64,000 bases of DNA from positions 17,265,820-17,329,819 of the forward strand of contig CM042086.1 in assembly GCA_023512835.1 (NCBI GenBank), written 5' to 3'. The notes below the pieces were generated by a model. That model saw nothing but the letters and a program-made list of their open reading frames with translations. It made no database searches and had not been told where the DNA came from. The translations under genes were made by a program, and so were the position numbers. The first letter of the stretch is position 1, and each line of letters begins with the position of its first letter. Positions 33,583-43,575 of this stretch are shown in pieces. This stretch comes from Taxillus chinensis (lineage: Eukaryota; Streptophyta; Magnoliopsida; Santalales; Loranthaceae).

Positions 33583-36294
33583 CCCTTCCCTCGCCCCCTG
33601 TGCGACCTCCTCCTACTGTGATGGCCAGCGACCCCTGGATCTGCTCCCCGACGACGCCTGACGACCCCTCTCATGACGGCCAGTGACCCCCCCGACCCTG
33701 ATGAATCTATCTGCTGCGACGCCAGCGACTCCCCTGCTAGTGCACATGTCAATACAGTTTTGAAAAACTAAATTAAATTATTGCCAAACAAATATAAATA
33801 CTCGAAATTTTTTACATTAAACATTTAAGAAAATAAATATTAAAAGAGAATGAAAATTATGGCTGTTTGTAAACTTTGATGAAATTGAAGTACTATAAAT
33901 ATTACAACCTTGTATATTTTGGTAAATAAAAATGAAATTTTAAAAAAGGCTAGATTCAAGTGAAACTGTCACTGATGTAAATACTCATAATTTTTTTATA
34001 ATTTTATAATAATTATGATATAATATATTGTTATATCATTACAATGATTTATCGATTATATAATATGTATTCCTACAAAAACCCATCCTATATCTTTTGT
34101 GGAAACAAATTTAAGTAATATATCATGGGTGGAGAAAACAAAAGAAAATGATATGATGAGTGAAATTATCTTTAAAGGCGTGGACATGAAGCCAATGGGG
34201 AAGTACCGTAAAGAATGTAGGCAGATTGGACACATGCGTCGTTTTTGAGTCATGTATGGTGCACTTTCATAGCCATATCTGACCGTTCAATTCAGGTATA
34301 TGTCATCAGATATTTGAGTAATCTTCGCCAGTAACAAGTGAATTTTAATAGCAATAAGAGTAAATGACTTGACCATGGGTGTGGTAAGAGTGGGCAACTA
34401 ATATGGTGCATAACTGCGCTATGTTCTTGTTGTACCCACCATAGTGGAGGAGCGTATGGACGAAGATCGACAAAGCTAGGAGCCCATTGGTCGAAACAAC
34501 TAGCATTGGCTTCTTCAAGCGGTCGGAACAAATTTTACTGAAATCATATTTTTTAAAAAATTGTATTTAATACACACTTTTGATTTTAAACTTAAATAAA
34601 ATAAATGGATAAGAGAAAGGGGAGCATTAGGTAAGAGGAATAAAAAAAATATAAAGTAATAAATTGAACCTAAAAAAGTATGGATTTTAATTCAAATTAG
34701 ATGAAACCCGAGTTGAAAGAGGAACTTAAAAATAGTTATTAGGCCCACACCAAATTCAATTTGGGATTAAAATTATCATTCAAATCCTATATAACAGAGA
34801 TTTTTTCAATTTTTTGAATTTTAATCCAAAATTACAGGGTAAGTTCATTGTACCAAACGACATCTAAGGCTATGTTTGGTATTATTTTTTAGTTTTCTAT
34901 TCTCTAATTTTTGTTCTCACTTATTTTCAAATATTTTTGTTTTCACTTGTTTTTATCATAATTGAGTTGTGATATCCTGTTTGGCAATGATTTTAAAGTT
35001 TTTGACTTCTCCTCCATCTCCATCAGTCGTATCATCCCCATCCGCCTACACCTCCATTTTTGAAGCCAAAGCCTCCACCTCCAACAATAGAGGCATCCCC
35101 TGCGTCCGACCAAGCATCCCCATCAGCTTCACGTTGTTATTGTCACAGATGCAGCAGCTCCTGGTAGCGATGCTTTCAGATGTGGGTCACTGCCGATTTG
35201 TCATCCCCCCGTAACACCATCGTCGGATCTGTCATCCCCGCAGCGTCGTTGCTAGATCTTTCATCCTCCCACAATGTTGCCGTCGGATCTATCATCCTTA
35301 CTCCTAAAGCGGTGGAGTTCGTCAATGCCAGCAGCCTTGCTTTCCGGCGGCCGTTAATGTTCTCACAACCGAACTCCAATTCCTGACAACCTCCCATGGA
35401 AAATACACAAATGTATTTTTTTTTAAAACAGCTCGAAAACAGTTGATTTACACGATTTTGAGTATCATTTGCATAGTGAATGAATTGGAATATGAAAACC
35501 AAAAACATATGCCAAACAAAAACATAAGGCCTATCATTTTCTTTATTTTAATATCATTTTTTGTTTTTAAAATTTAAAAATAAATGCTAAAAAATGCGCA
35601 TCGCGTTTTCAGATTTTAAATATAGAAAACGTCAAAAAAAATGTTGGATACCAAACACGCTCACTCGTCTGATTATGTTTTTGATTTATATAGATCATCG
35701 GTCAAGTTAACTAGTATGATCCAGCTCATAAAGTGATTCTAGTAATGTGATCCATCTCATGATGTATTTTATATTTATAGAAATAAAACATTTTCAAAAG
35801 GAAATTTTGAGGTTGACAATGATAATAATTCTAGTAATGCGTTTCATTTAAAAAAAATAAAACAAAATAGAAAACATCCACTACATCTAATAAAATTTTT
35901 TATTAATAAAACAAATGCAATGATTAATTATAAATAAAATTTAATCAAGTAATTTTAAGTTAATAATTTAAAACTTTGTGATTAATTGTAAATTATAGGC
36001 AAAGTTCAATTATCAAAAATATAATTTACCTTAAAATAATATTTTAAAGAAAAAAATCTATTCAAAGGTTGATAATCCATGAAGAAACATACTATTTCAT
36101 GTTAGATTGATATTAAAATAAATTTTTAAAAAATAAATATCAATACAACGACAATAGGAATACTTTACTCAAATTACTTTCACAATCTGGTGTATATAGC
36201 ATTGTCCAAGTTGAAATGGGGTTTTCTATGATGAGATTTTATATTCTTTTGGTACATATATATAATTATTTAAGTAGGACATAATGCTTAAATC
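33583..36294. other. Intergenic; GC-rich flank then AT-rich DNA with a possible non-autonomous DNA transposon
   Basis: 33583–33740 is C/G-rich and continues the sequence interrupted at 20292. The rest is AT-rich with no recognised gene. About 34866–35665 may be a non-autonomous transposon: the left end reads GGCTATGTTTGGTATT and the right end, reversed, GAGCGTGTTTGGTATCC, a terminal style common in plant hAT/MULE-like elements. The short frame at 34292–34531 (minus) matches nothing I know. Confidence 0.4.
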
Positions 36295-36655
36295 TATCAA
36301 CATTAGTATTACTTTTATATATGCATATGAACACTAAGGTGGCCTATGTAAGCCTATTTAAAAAGTCCATTCATCATACACAAACATATATTTTTTTAGC
36401 TTAGAGCATAATAGACTAAAAGTCATGTTGTTGTCGCATATCCAATGCTTTCACTTTTTTTTTTTACATATTTTGAGTATGGAAGGGGAGGGCAAATGGT
36501 TACATTACTCAAATATTGTTGGAGGTACATATTTTAATATGGCATAACGCTAACTTATCACACACATGGAAAAAGTCCAAAAAAAGTGAACAATTTCAAA
36601 GTCAAAAAAGAAACAAACTAATATATTTTTGTTTTTGTTTTTTTGGGAGTGTTGA
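36295..36655. repeat. Orphan copy of the 3' flank of the glycosyltransferase gene
   Basis: Aligns in direct orientation over about 360 bp with 41738–42112, the DNA just past the stop codon of the gene at 42130–43575. Shared blocks include ACATATTTTGAGTATGGAAG, GGTTACATTACTCAAATATT, CGCTAACTTATCACA and TTTTTTGGGAGTGTTG. The similarity ends where the gene would begin; no coding sequence follows. Confidence 0.85.
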
Positions 36656-37003
36656 TTCTTTTGATTGACGTCTTCGTGGATCCGCTGTCATTTAACTTGG
36701 TTTTTCTTTAAATGAATATTTTTTTATCTTTTAATTCCATCAAGACGATTTTGGCCTTGGACCTTGGCCAGGACACTCACTATCATAATATTGTTCGCTT
36801 TGGGCCTTCCACCTGCGTGTCTGATTTATTTCTAATGGGCCATGACCTATTAAAATACTTTGTGACAAGGTGCACATGAGCTTTCTCATTAGGACGACCT
36901 CAATGTTCACCTTGACCGATATGAGATTATTATTTGGGACTCTTCGCAAGAGGTTAGAGACCTAACAGTCTCCCCTCAATCTCACCACCAGTCTAGAGAA
37001 TCT

Positions 37004-37016
37004 GGCTCTGATACCA
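37004..37016 (-). other. Primer-binding site of the TRIM
   Basis: GGCTCTGATACCA on the plus strand, that is TGGTATCAGAGCC on the minus strand: complementary to the 3' end of plant initiator tRNA-Met, and two bases inside the LTR edge. Confidence 0.85.
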
Positions 37017-37086
37017 CTTGTTAGACCTCGGGCAAGGTACTCACTATTACAATATTGTCCGCTTTGGGCTTTTCGCATGCGTGCCC

Positions 37087-37978
37087 TGTCACACCCCCAA
37101 ATTCTGAGCACTCACAAAATCAGGAATGCGACGCCCCTCACGCCCTCCAGGGGTCGAGGGGTTTGTGACTGATTCAACCCTGTACAATACTACAACGGGG
37201 GTAGCATTGTACTTGAAAACATTCCAATGCAACATACAAGTAGGAATAAATATGTCTGCAAACAATATTACTGAAGTCCAGCTAATCAAGTTTGTACAAC
37301 TGTCACGGACCCACGTCCGGAAAGAAAAAACAATCAAAGGTAAAGGTAAGTCCATAAATGAACCCTACATAAAGATGTCCCAACAGCTCTGATATGACCC
37401 AACGGCTATCCTCTACAACCTGTGAAAAATAAAAAAATAAGGTAGGGTGAGTACGAGTGCCTAGTAGGTGATCCCTATCTCCAATACACTATAACATAAA
37501 TTCCTAAGTCTGAATGGTCAGTGTATGCTTGTGCTAGTGTAGTGTCACCTTCCATCACAAACAAATTTTCAAGACATTATAACACACTTCCATAATTAAA
37601 GGTTCACATCGGCCTTTCATAACAACCATACGTGGGACCTGTGGTGTCTCTGTCGACAACCTGCCACATATGGGACCTGGGTTACCAGCCACGTGGGGAC
37701 CTCTGGCCTCTTACCAGCCCTACGTGGGACCCACGGTTAACCTAACCATCTCTGCACCCAAATCATCCCATTCCTAAACAAAGTGATTTAGCAAGGTGCT
37801 TTAACAACTAACGTTCAATACGTCAATCATACAAAACATTTCAGTCATCAAATCAAACATAGTGTACCAAAATTGACAACTCTATACCAGACAAAAACAA
37901 GTCCAGACCCAACAACAATTTCAATTACACCCTTTTAGTTCTATTTAATTGACCAATAATATTGAGCTACAACAACAT

Positions 37979-38031
<53 letters not shown>

Positions 38032-39189
38032 TATACTTAAATTAGACTAACTTAGTTATTTAATTGATTATTTTTTTTTACTTCATATATATATACATAT
38101 TAATTATATATATATATATATGGTGCTCACACGCGCGTGCGCGCGCCTCCTCCACCAACACTAGGGTTGGTGGCCCCTCCCGGGCGGCGCGTCAGGCCAC
38201 GCCGCTCCACCTCTCTCTTCCTTCTCCGCGCCGGCGAGCAAGCAGCGACGAGCGCCTCCTCTCTTCCACGTTGACGCCTTGTGCCGCCGCCTGCCCCCGA
38301 TCTACCCTACCGGCGCTTCCGCACGGCACGCGAGGACCCGACCAGCCAAGACGCTTGGACCGACACCCTTGACGCCGCCTGAAGCCGTCGCCCACGCCGC
38401 CCGAAGCCGTCGCCCATGCCGCTGCTTGAAGTCGTCGCTTAAAGTCGTCGCCCCAGATGCCATTTGTAGTCGTCGCTTGAAGTCGTCGCCCCAGATGCCG
38501 TTTGAAGTCGTCGCCCATGCCGCCGCTTGTGACAACCCCATCCGACGGTGCTATCGCACCCTTGACACGACGCAAGCACAAAACTCGAGATACAAAATAT
38601 CGAGTAACAAAATTGAACATGTGTTTAAACCCATAAAGAATTAAGATACTAGTTCTTTCCGCCGTGCTTAAGCAATGAGGTAACGGCGATCAAGAACACC
38701 TACCTGATTATAGCCTTGAATGATCAACTCGATAGTTTGCTTCAAATCTCGCTGCCCCAAACCTGTGCTCCCCCTGCCAAGCGCGCACGCACAGCCAAAA
38801 ATAGGGTTTCTACCCTAGTTCCTCCTATTTATACTCTATAATAATAATAACAATAACTTTGAATAATACTCTTAATCCATTAATAATAAATAAAATGAGT
38901 AAGAATAATAGTAATCATTCATTATAAACATTACCCTCAGGTACTCTTAAATCATTTAAATACTAATAACAAAATAATAACAATAATAATAATAATCTGG
39001 CCTCAACATTAAATGTTCGGATTAATAATAATCACGTAATAATCACGACATGTCTAAATATATTTTAATACTCATCATATTATCAAAAAATAAATAACAC
39101 AAAATAACACCAAGGCCACGCTGCCGAATAGATATTCTAATGTCTATTCAGGGCCTAACTCCGGTCACACACTGATACGGGTCTTTACA
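37087..39189 (-). mobile_element. Solo LTR Y (about 2.1 kb) inside the TRIM; target duplication TGCCC
   Basis: Runs from TGTCACACCCCC at 37087 to GGGTCTTTACA at 39189 and is flanked by perfect TGCCC copies at 37082–37086 and 39190–39194. In minus orientation it starts TGTAAAGACCCGTATC and ends GGGGGTGTGACA, like LTRs X and A, so it is probably a related chromovirus LTR. Inside are an (AT)n tract (37980–38019), AT-rich 38080–38121, and a GC-rich repeat block (38371–38531). No internal region or second LTR is present. Confidence 0.85.
38371..38531. repeat. GC-rich minisatellite in LTR Y
   Basis: Repeats built on (GA)AG(C/T)CGTCGC: first CCGTCGCCCACGCCGC-type units, then two copies of about 39 bp containing GTCGTCGCCCCAGATGCC. 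The long open frames seen here on both strands come from this array and are not genes. Confidence 0.8.
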
Positions 39190-39361
39190 TGCCCACGCAT
39201 GGGCCGCACTCGCACGGATTTGTTTTTAACAGGCCGTGACCCGTTCAAACGCGTTGTGACAAGGTGTACATGAGCCTCATCATTAGGACAACCTCAATGT
39301 TCATCCTAACTGATATGAGATTGTTCTTTGGGACTCCCCGTATGAGGTTAGAGACCCAACA

Positions 39362-39682
39362 GACTTTGTGTGAGGAATGAAACCTTTGATGCTTACCCTT
39401 GAATTTTTTATGAGTTAACAAAAACCCTAAAACAAAGAAACAAAAGCAAAAATAATTGTAGGTGTTCTTTTTCCCTTTTTATTTTAGCTTTGAAATTGTT
39501 CCCAAAATAAATGAGAGAAAATATAAAGGAAAAATACATAAACTTACGTATCCTCTTAACAAACATAAATTTAAATACATTTACATATCCTCTTAATGAA
39601 AACAGAAATTTTTATATATAATAAATAACATATTTTGGTATGTTAACACATGTTAAACTCAAAAAGAATAAATAATTTGTTA
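39362..39682. other. AT-rich spacer between TRIM and MITE
   Basis: No gene or repeat recognised. Confidence 0.6.
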
Positions 39683-40080
39683 GAGCATCCACAATAGGTT
39701 CCGTATAATCTAATTTTCTCTATAATTTAGGAAAAAAAACATACAGAATCATCAAACACTCATCTGCAGCAGATTCCCTAAAATAGGGTATATGGATAAG
39801 GAATAAATAGTAAATCCCTAAATATAAAGATTTAATATTCATCCCTAAATGTTTTCTCTATAATTTTTTAATATATATATATATATATATATTAAACTTG
39901 TAACTTTTTGATTGGTTATAATAAATGAAAGGATGATATAGAAATAATATAAAATAAATTAAATAATAAATGTATATATAAATGGGAAATGAGATGTTTG
40001 ATGTTTTTGAAAACTAAGCAAATTTTTTACTATTTATTCTTAAAATAGGGATAAAAATACTAAAGTTGATGTGGATACTC
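39683..40080. mobile_element. PIF/Harbinger-like (Tourist-type) MITE, 398 bp, TSD TTA
   Basis: Termini GAGCATCCACAATAG at the left and, reversed, GAGTATCCACATCAA at the right form an imperfect inverted repeat. TTA occurs directly outside both ends (39680–39682, 40081–40083), the 3-bp target typical of PIF/Harbinger. The interior is AT-rich with an (AT)n run near 39870 and no coding capacity. Confidence 0.75.
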
Positions 40081-40083
40081 TTA

Positions 40084-40589
40084 GAGCCCACAAATCAAAG
40101 CTTTAATGAGACAACTTGTTAGTTGAAAGCGATATCCTACTAATGAGTCATCAACCACTAAATTTTATTGTTCTTATTAAATTGAATAGAAAAATAATAG
40201 TAAAATAGATCTCACATATAAAGTAATATTTGAATCAAAATCATTTCATTTTGTTAAAAATTTTATACTTTTATTAAAGTAATTTATTTAAATGACATTA
40301 TTTTGAGCTTGAAATCTCACATAACATTCACTATAATTAACTAAAATTTATACTATAGTCTTTATAAGATATGTTAACATGTATTTATTCATTTATTGTA
40401 CAATAAAAAATTAATTATTAGATAGCTTAAATCAACATTTATAATATAATTATTTTGAAATTAATAGACTTAAACATATGTATCATATTTTGTTTACAAG
40501 TGGACAAGTAATAATTTTAAAAAGCAAATTTATATTGACACTTATGAGATTGCACTTTACGTCAATTTTTAAAGAGATTTCGCTTTTAA
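40084..40589. other. AT-rich spacer between two MITEs
   Basis: About 500 bp of AT-rich DNA; nothing recognised. Confidence 0.6.
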
Positions 40590-41197
40590 GACCATCTCCA
40601 ATGCATTAGGTAAAGACATAGCTAAAGTTATATTTAACTAAAAACTTTCTCTAATGCATAGTTAAAAAAAAAAAAAAGCAAAATTTGGCTTTTGCTTTTG
40701 CTTTAGCTGAACATGTCATGTTACCAAATAATTGTAGTTCTCCTCTTTACCCTCACTCCCCCATCGCTCTTCCTTCCACACGTTTCCTTGCGTTCCTCCT
40801 CCCCAGTCCCCATCCCGTCGTCCCCCAATCGCGCGCCTCCCGCCCCCATCCCGTCGTCCCCCATCCCCCGGGTCCCCCTCCCCCTCCCCCCCCCCCCCTC
40901 TGTTCCCCATCCCCCTCTCACGCGCCCTTGCGCCCGTCCCCCCACCCCCGTCCCGTTGTCCCCCGTCCCCCGTCCCCCTCCCCCTCCCCCTTGTTCCACA
41001 TCCCCCCCCCCCCCCCCCCGTTTTCCAATTTGGGATTTGGGATTCGGTAAAGGTAATGCAAGGGTAGATTGGAAAATTAATTGTTAAGAAAAAAAATACA
41101 TTATTCACCATTAGAGTGGTATTAGTTAAAACTCCACTGTAGCAAGCTAAATATACATTTAACTCATTTTAATTAGCTGGAATGATTAGAGATGCTC
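40590..41197. mobile_element. Harbinger-like MITE with C-rich interior, 608 bp, TSD TAA
   Basis: Left end GACCATCTCCAATGCATTA and reversed right end GAGCATCTCTAATCATT are imperfect inverted repeats bordered by TAA at 40587–40589 and 41198–41200. The interior at 40840–41025 is strongly C-rich, with long C runs and CCCGTCGTCCCCC-type units. The 121–131-residue Pro- or Gly-rich frames here are composition artefacts. A related copy lies in LKR/SDH intron 19. Confidence 0.7.
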
Positions 41198-42129
41198 TAA
41201 TGGTACAAAAGGAATGTATATGAAAAATAATTTTTCAAATCATATTTCACCATTCCAGACACGTCAAACATTTAAGAGAACTACTATAGTGAGAATTAAA
41301 TTTTAAAATAATTTTTCAATACATTTTAAAAGTGTTAAAGTAATCAGTGAAGAATAATTATTTATTATTTATGTTATATAATATTTTAATTTTATATTTA
41401 TTAAAGAAAGTAAAAAAGTTAAAATAAAAAAAATATTTTAATATGAGTAAAGATAAAAAGAAGAATCCCACTGGAATTAAAGTTATAAAATATTTAATAT
41501 AATCTTTTTAAAATTAACTCTTTTAAATAACTAAAAATATTTCTTTTTTATTTTAATAAATTATTTTTAAAAGCACAATTTTCAATTTGTCCATTTTAAC
41601 AATTTATCAATTTAAATATTATTTTTAAATATTTATTTATTATTGTAAACAAAAAAATATTAAAATAAAAAATAAAATGAGAAAATATATAATATTTTAA
41701 TAAATAAAAGGTAAATATTATTGGATTAAATTCAATAATATTAGCATTAGTATTGCTATTTATACATGCATATAAACACTAATGTGACATGCAAATCTAT
41801 TAAAAAAATTCATTCCTCATACACGAAGATATAATTTTTAGCCTCGAGCACAATAGAATAAGAAGTCACGTTATTACAGATCCAATGCCTTCACATTTTT
41901 ACATATTTTGAGTATGGAAGAGGGCTAATGGTTACATTACTCAAATATTACTGGGGGTACATACTTTAATATGACAAAACGCTAACTTATCACAAAACAT
42001 GGAAATCAAAGAAGTCCCAAAAAAAAAATTGTGAACAATTTCAAAGCTAAAATAGAAAGAAAAAAAGCTAATATAATTTTGTTTTTGTGTTTTTTGGGAG
42101 TGTTGTTTTTTGTAGTAGCTAGTAAAAAA
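41198..42129. other. AT-rich 3' flank of the glycosyltransferase gene
   Basis: 41198–41737 is AT-rich with nothing recognised. 41738–42112 is the partner of the orphan repeat at 36295–36655 and presumably contains the 3'UTR and polyadenylation region of the gene ending at 42130. Confidence 0.6.
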
Positions 42130-43575
42130 TTAAGGGTAACCACAGAAGGTTTCATTCTTCATACAAAGGAAAAGCCTCTCGTAGGCCAACGCCATCTTGG
42201 TGGCGGTGAACATGGACAAGGCGTAACGCCGGCAGGCCGTCCCCCTCTCCGCCAGTCTCTCCGCTCCTTCAGCGGCTGCCTTCTCCAGAGCCTCCGACAA
42301 AGATTCCACGTTCGGAGAAAACATGATCCCGAATTCCGGGTCCACGACAATGCTCCCCTTGATACTAGGAAACCTGGACGCCATCACCGCCTTCCCGCTC
42401 ATCATCGCCTCCATCAGAGTCAGATCCAGCCCCCCCGGTCGGAGCGTGGGGTTCAAGAAGACGTCAATCGCGTTGTAGAACCGGCGGAGCTCGGCGGGGC
42501 TGAGGGACCCCAGCACCAGGGCTCGAGACCCAAAATCGCGGTACCGGCTCTCCCACGGTCCCGATCCGGCGACGATGAGGTACACGTCGTCGCGGCGGGC
42601 TATGAGGTCGGCGTACGCGGCGTGGAGGATGGGGTGGCCCTTGTCCTTGACGAGCCGTCCGGCGACACCGAACACGACGGTGGCGTTCTTCGGGACCCCT
42701 ACGGCGTCCCGGAAGCGCCGACCGAGGTTGTCGTCCTTAACGAAGTCGGCGTCGTTGACGCCGTTGAGGATGACATGGACGCGGCGGTCGGGGATCTGGT
42801 ACACGTCGCGGAGCATCTCGCCGCAGCTGTCACTGATGGCGACGTGGTGGGCGTAGTTCCGGAAGAAGCGGATCTCGTTGAGAACCTTGGGGATGTCGCC
42901 TCGGATGCTGTAGTTGAAGGTCGGGGACATATGCTCGCCGGGGCGGCGGGTGAGGTCCTGGTAGATGTCGGAGTGGAGGCTCTCGAGGGCGATGCCGTGC
43001 CACGACACGGCGAGGTTGGGGAGGTTGCGGGCGCGCCAGTAGGGGAGGGCCACGCTCTCGGAGTGGACCACGTCGAACGCCGACACCGTGTTCACCTCGG
43101 CGAACTGGTCCCACGCCATATTGTACCGCCACTGACCCGGCTCCCCGTCGTGCCAGTGGATGTAGGGGGAGGACTTGGACGCCGGAGCGGGGACTGCGGA
43201 GGCCGGAGGGGAGGTGAAGACGTGGACCTGGTGGCCGCGGCGTGCGAGGGCGGTGTGGAGGGTGTGGGCGTGGCGCTCCATGCCTCCCGGGACGGTGCCG
43301 ACCGGCCATTTCCTGGAGAAGACGGCTATTTTGAGGGTGGCCGGCGGCGGGGTGTCGTCCAGGAGAGGGAGGCGGTTCCATGCAAAGTCGGCGTCACGGA
43401 GGTCGCCCGACCAGTTGTCTTGGTGGTGGGAGACGAGGGATGTGCAGATAACGTCGGGCGGGGAGCGTAGGAGGAAGAAGGCTGGAATGGTGAACAGTAC
43501 TATAAAGAACAGGGTTGTAGCCAAACCTGATTGGAATTGAGGCTTTTTGGTGCCCTTGTTGATCGAAGATGCCAT
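42130..43575 (-). CDS. GT4-family glycosyltransferase, membrane-anchored, single exon, 481 aa
   Basis: A plant group 1 (GT4) glycosyltransferase resembling Arabidopsis At3g10630-type proteins; substrate unknown, probably in the Golgi or endomembranes as a type II membrane protein. Seen: a short basic N terminus, one hydrophobic anchor (about 19–37), a stem, an N-terminal GT-B half with PGGMERHAHTLH (96–107), HSES (171–174) and SWHGIALESLHS (191–202), then the group 1 half with VAGRLVKDKG (304–313, donor-phosphate Arg307/Lys312) and NPTLRPGGLDLTLMEAM (375–391). In the E-x7-E motif only the second Glu (389) is present. The ATG at 43573–43575 is the only good start. The coding region is GC-rich and intact, in AT-rich surroundings. 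Its 5' third is duplicated at 46612–47186. Confidence 0.88.
   Translation of the reverse strand: MASSINKGTKKPQFQSGLATTLFFIVLFTIPAFFLLRSPPDVICTSLVSHHQDNWSGDLRDADFAWNRLPLLDDTPPPATLKIAVFSRKWPVGTVPGGMERHAHTLHTALARRGHQVHVFTSPPASAVPAPASKSSPYIHWHDGEPGQWRYNMAWDQFAEVNTVSAFDVVHSESVALPYWRARNLPNLAVSWHGIALESLHSDIYQDLTRRPGEHMSPTFNYSIRGDIPKVLNEIRFFRNYAHHVAISDSCGEMLRDVYQIPDRRVHVILNGVNDADFVKDDNLGRRFRDAVGVPKNATVVFGVAGRLVKDKGHPILHAAYADLIARRDDVYLIVAGSGPWESRYRDFGSRALVLGSLSPAELRRFYNAIDVFLNPTLRPGGLDLTLMEAMMSGKAVMASRFPSIKGSIVVDPEFGIMFSPNVESLSEALEKAAAEGAERLAERGTACRRYALSMFTATKMALAYERLFLCMKNETFCGYP

Larger units (their letters stand above)
36752..39361 (-). mobile_element. TRIM (terminal-repeat retrotransposon in miniature), one LTR split by solo LTR Y
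   Basis: Two similar LTRs of about 216–236 bp flank only about 51 bp. Left LTR: 36752–36967. Right LTR: 37019–37086 plus 39195–39361 (the insertion and one TGCCC copy removed). In minus orientation they begin TGTTAGGTCTCTAACC or TGTTGGGTCTCTAACC and end GGTCTAACA. The internal stretch 36968–37018 holds a tRNA-Met primer-binding site (TGGTATCAGAGCC, minus, 37004–37016) and a purine tract (GATTGAGGGGAGAC) and nothing else. Possible target duplication GATTT (36747–36751) and GACTT (39362–39366), one mismatch. Such elements rely on proteins from other retrotransposons. Confidence 0.8.

Noticed and set aside
38064..38644. Several 79–142-codon frames
   Set aside because: They are translations of the GC-rich minisatellite in solo LTR Y, open on both strands.
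40685..41111. Pro-rich and Gly-rich frames of about 120–130 codons
   Set aside because: Opposite-strand translations of C runs inside a MITE.
42031..43470. 479-codon open frame on the plus strand
   Set aside because: It is the antisense shadow of the intact GC-rich glycosyltransferase gene; high GC at third positions removes stop codons. It has no domain of its own.
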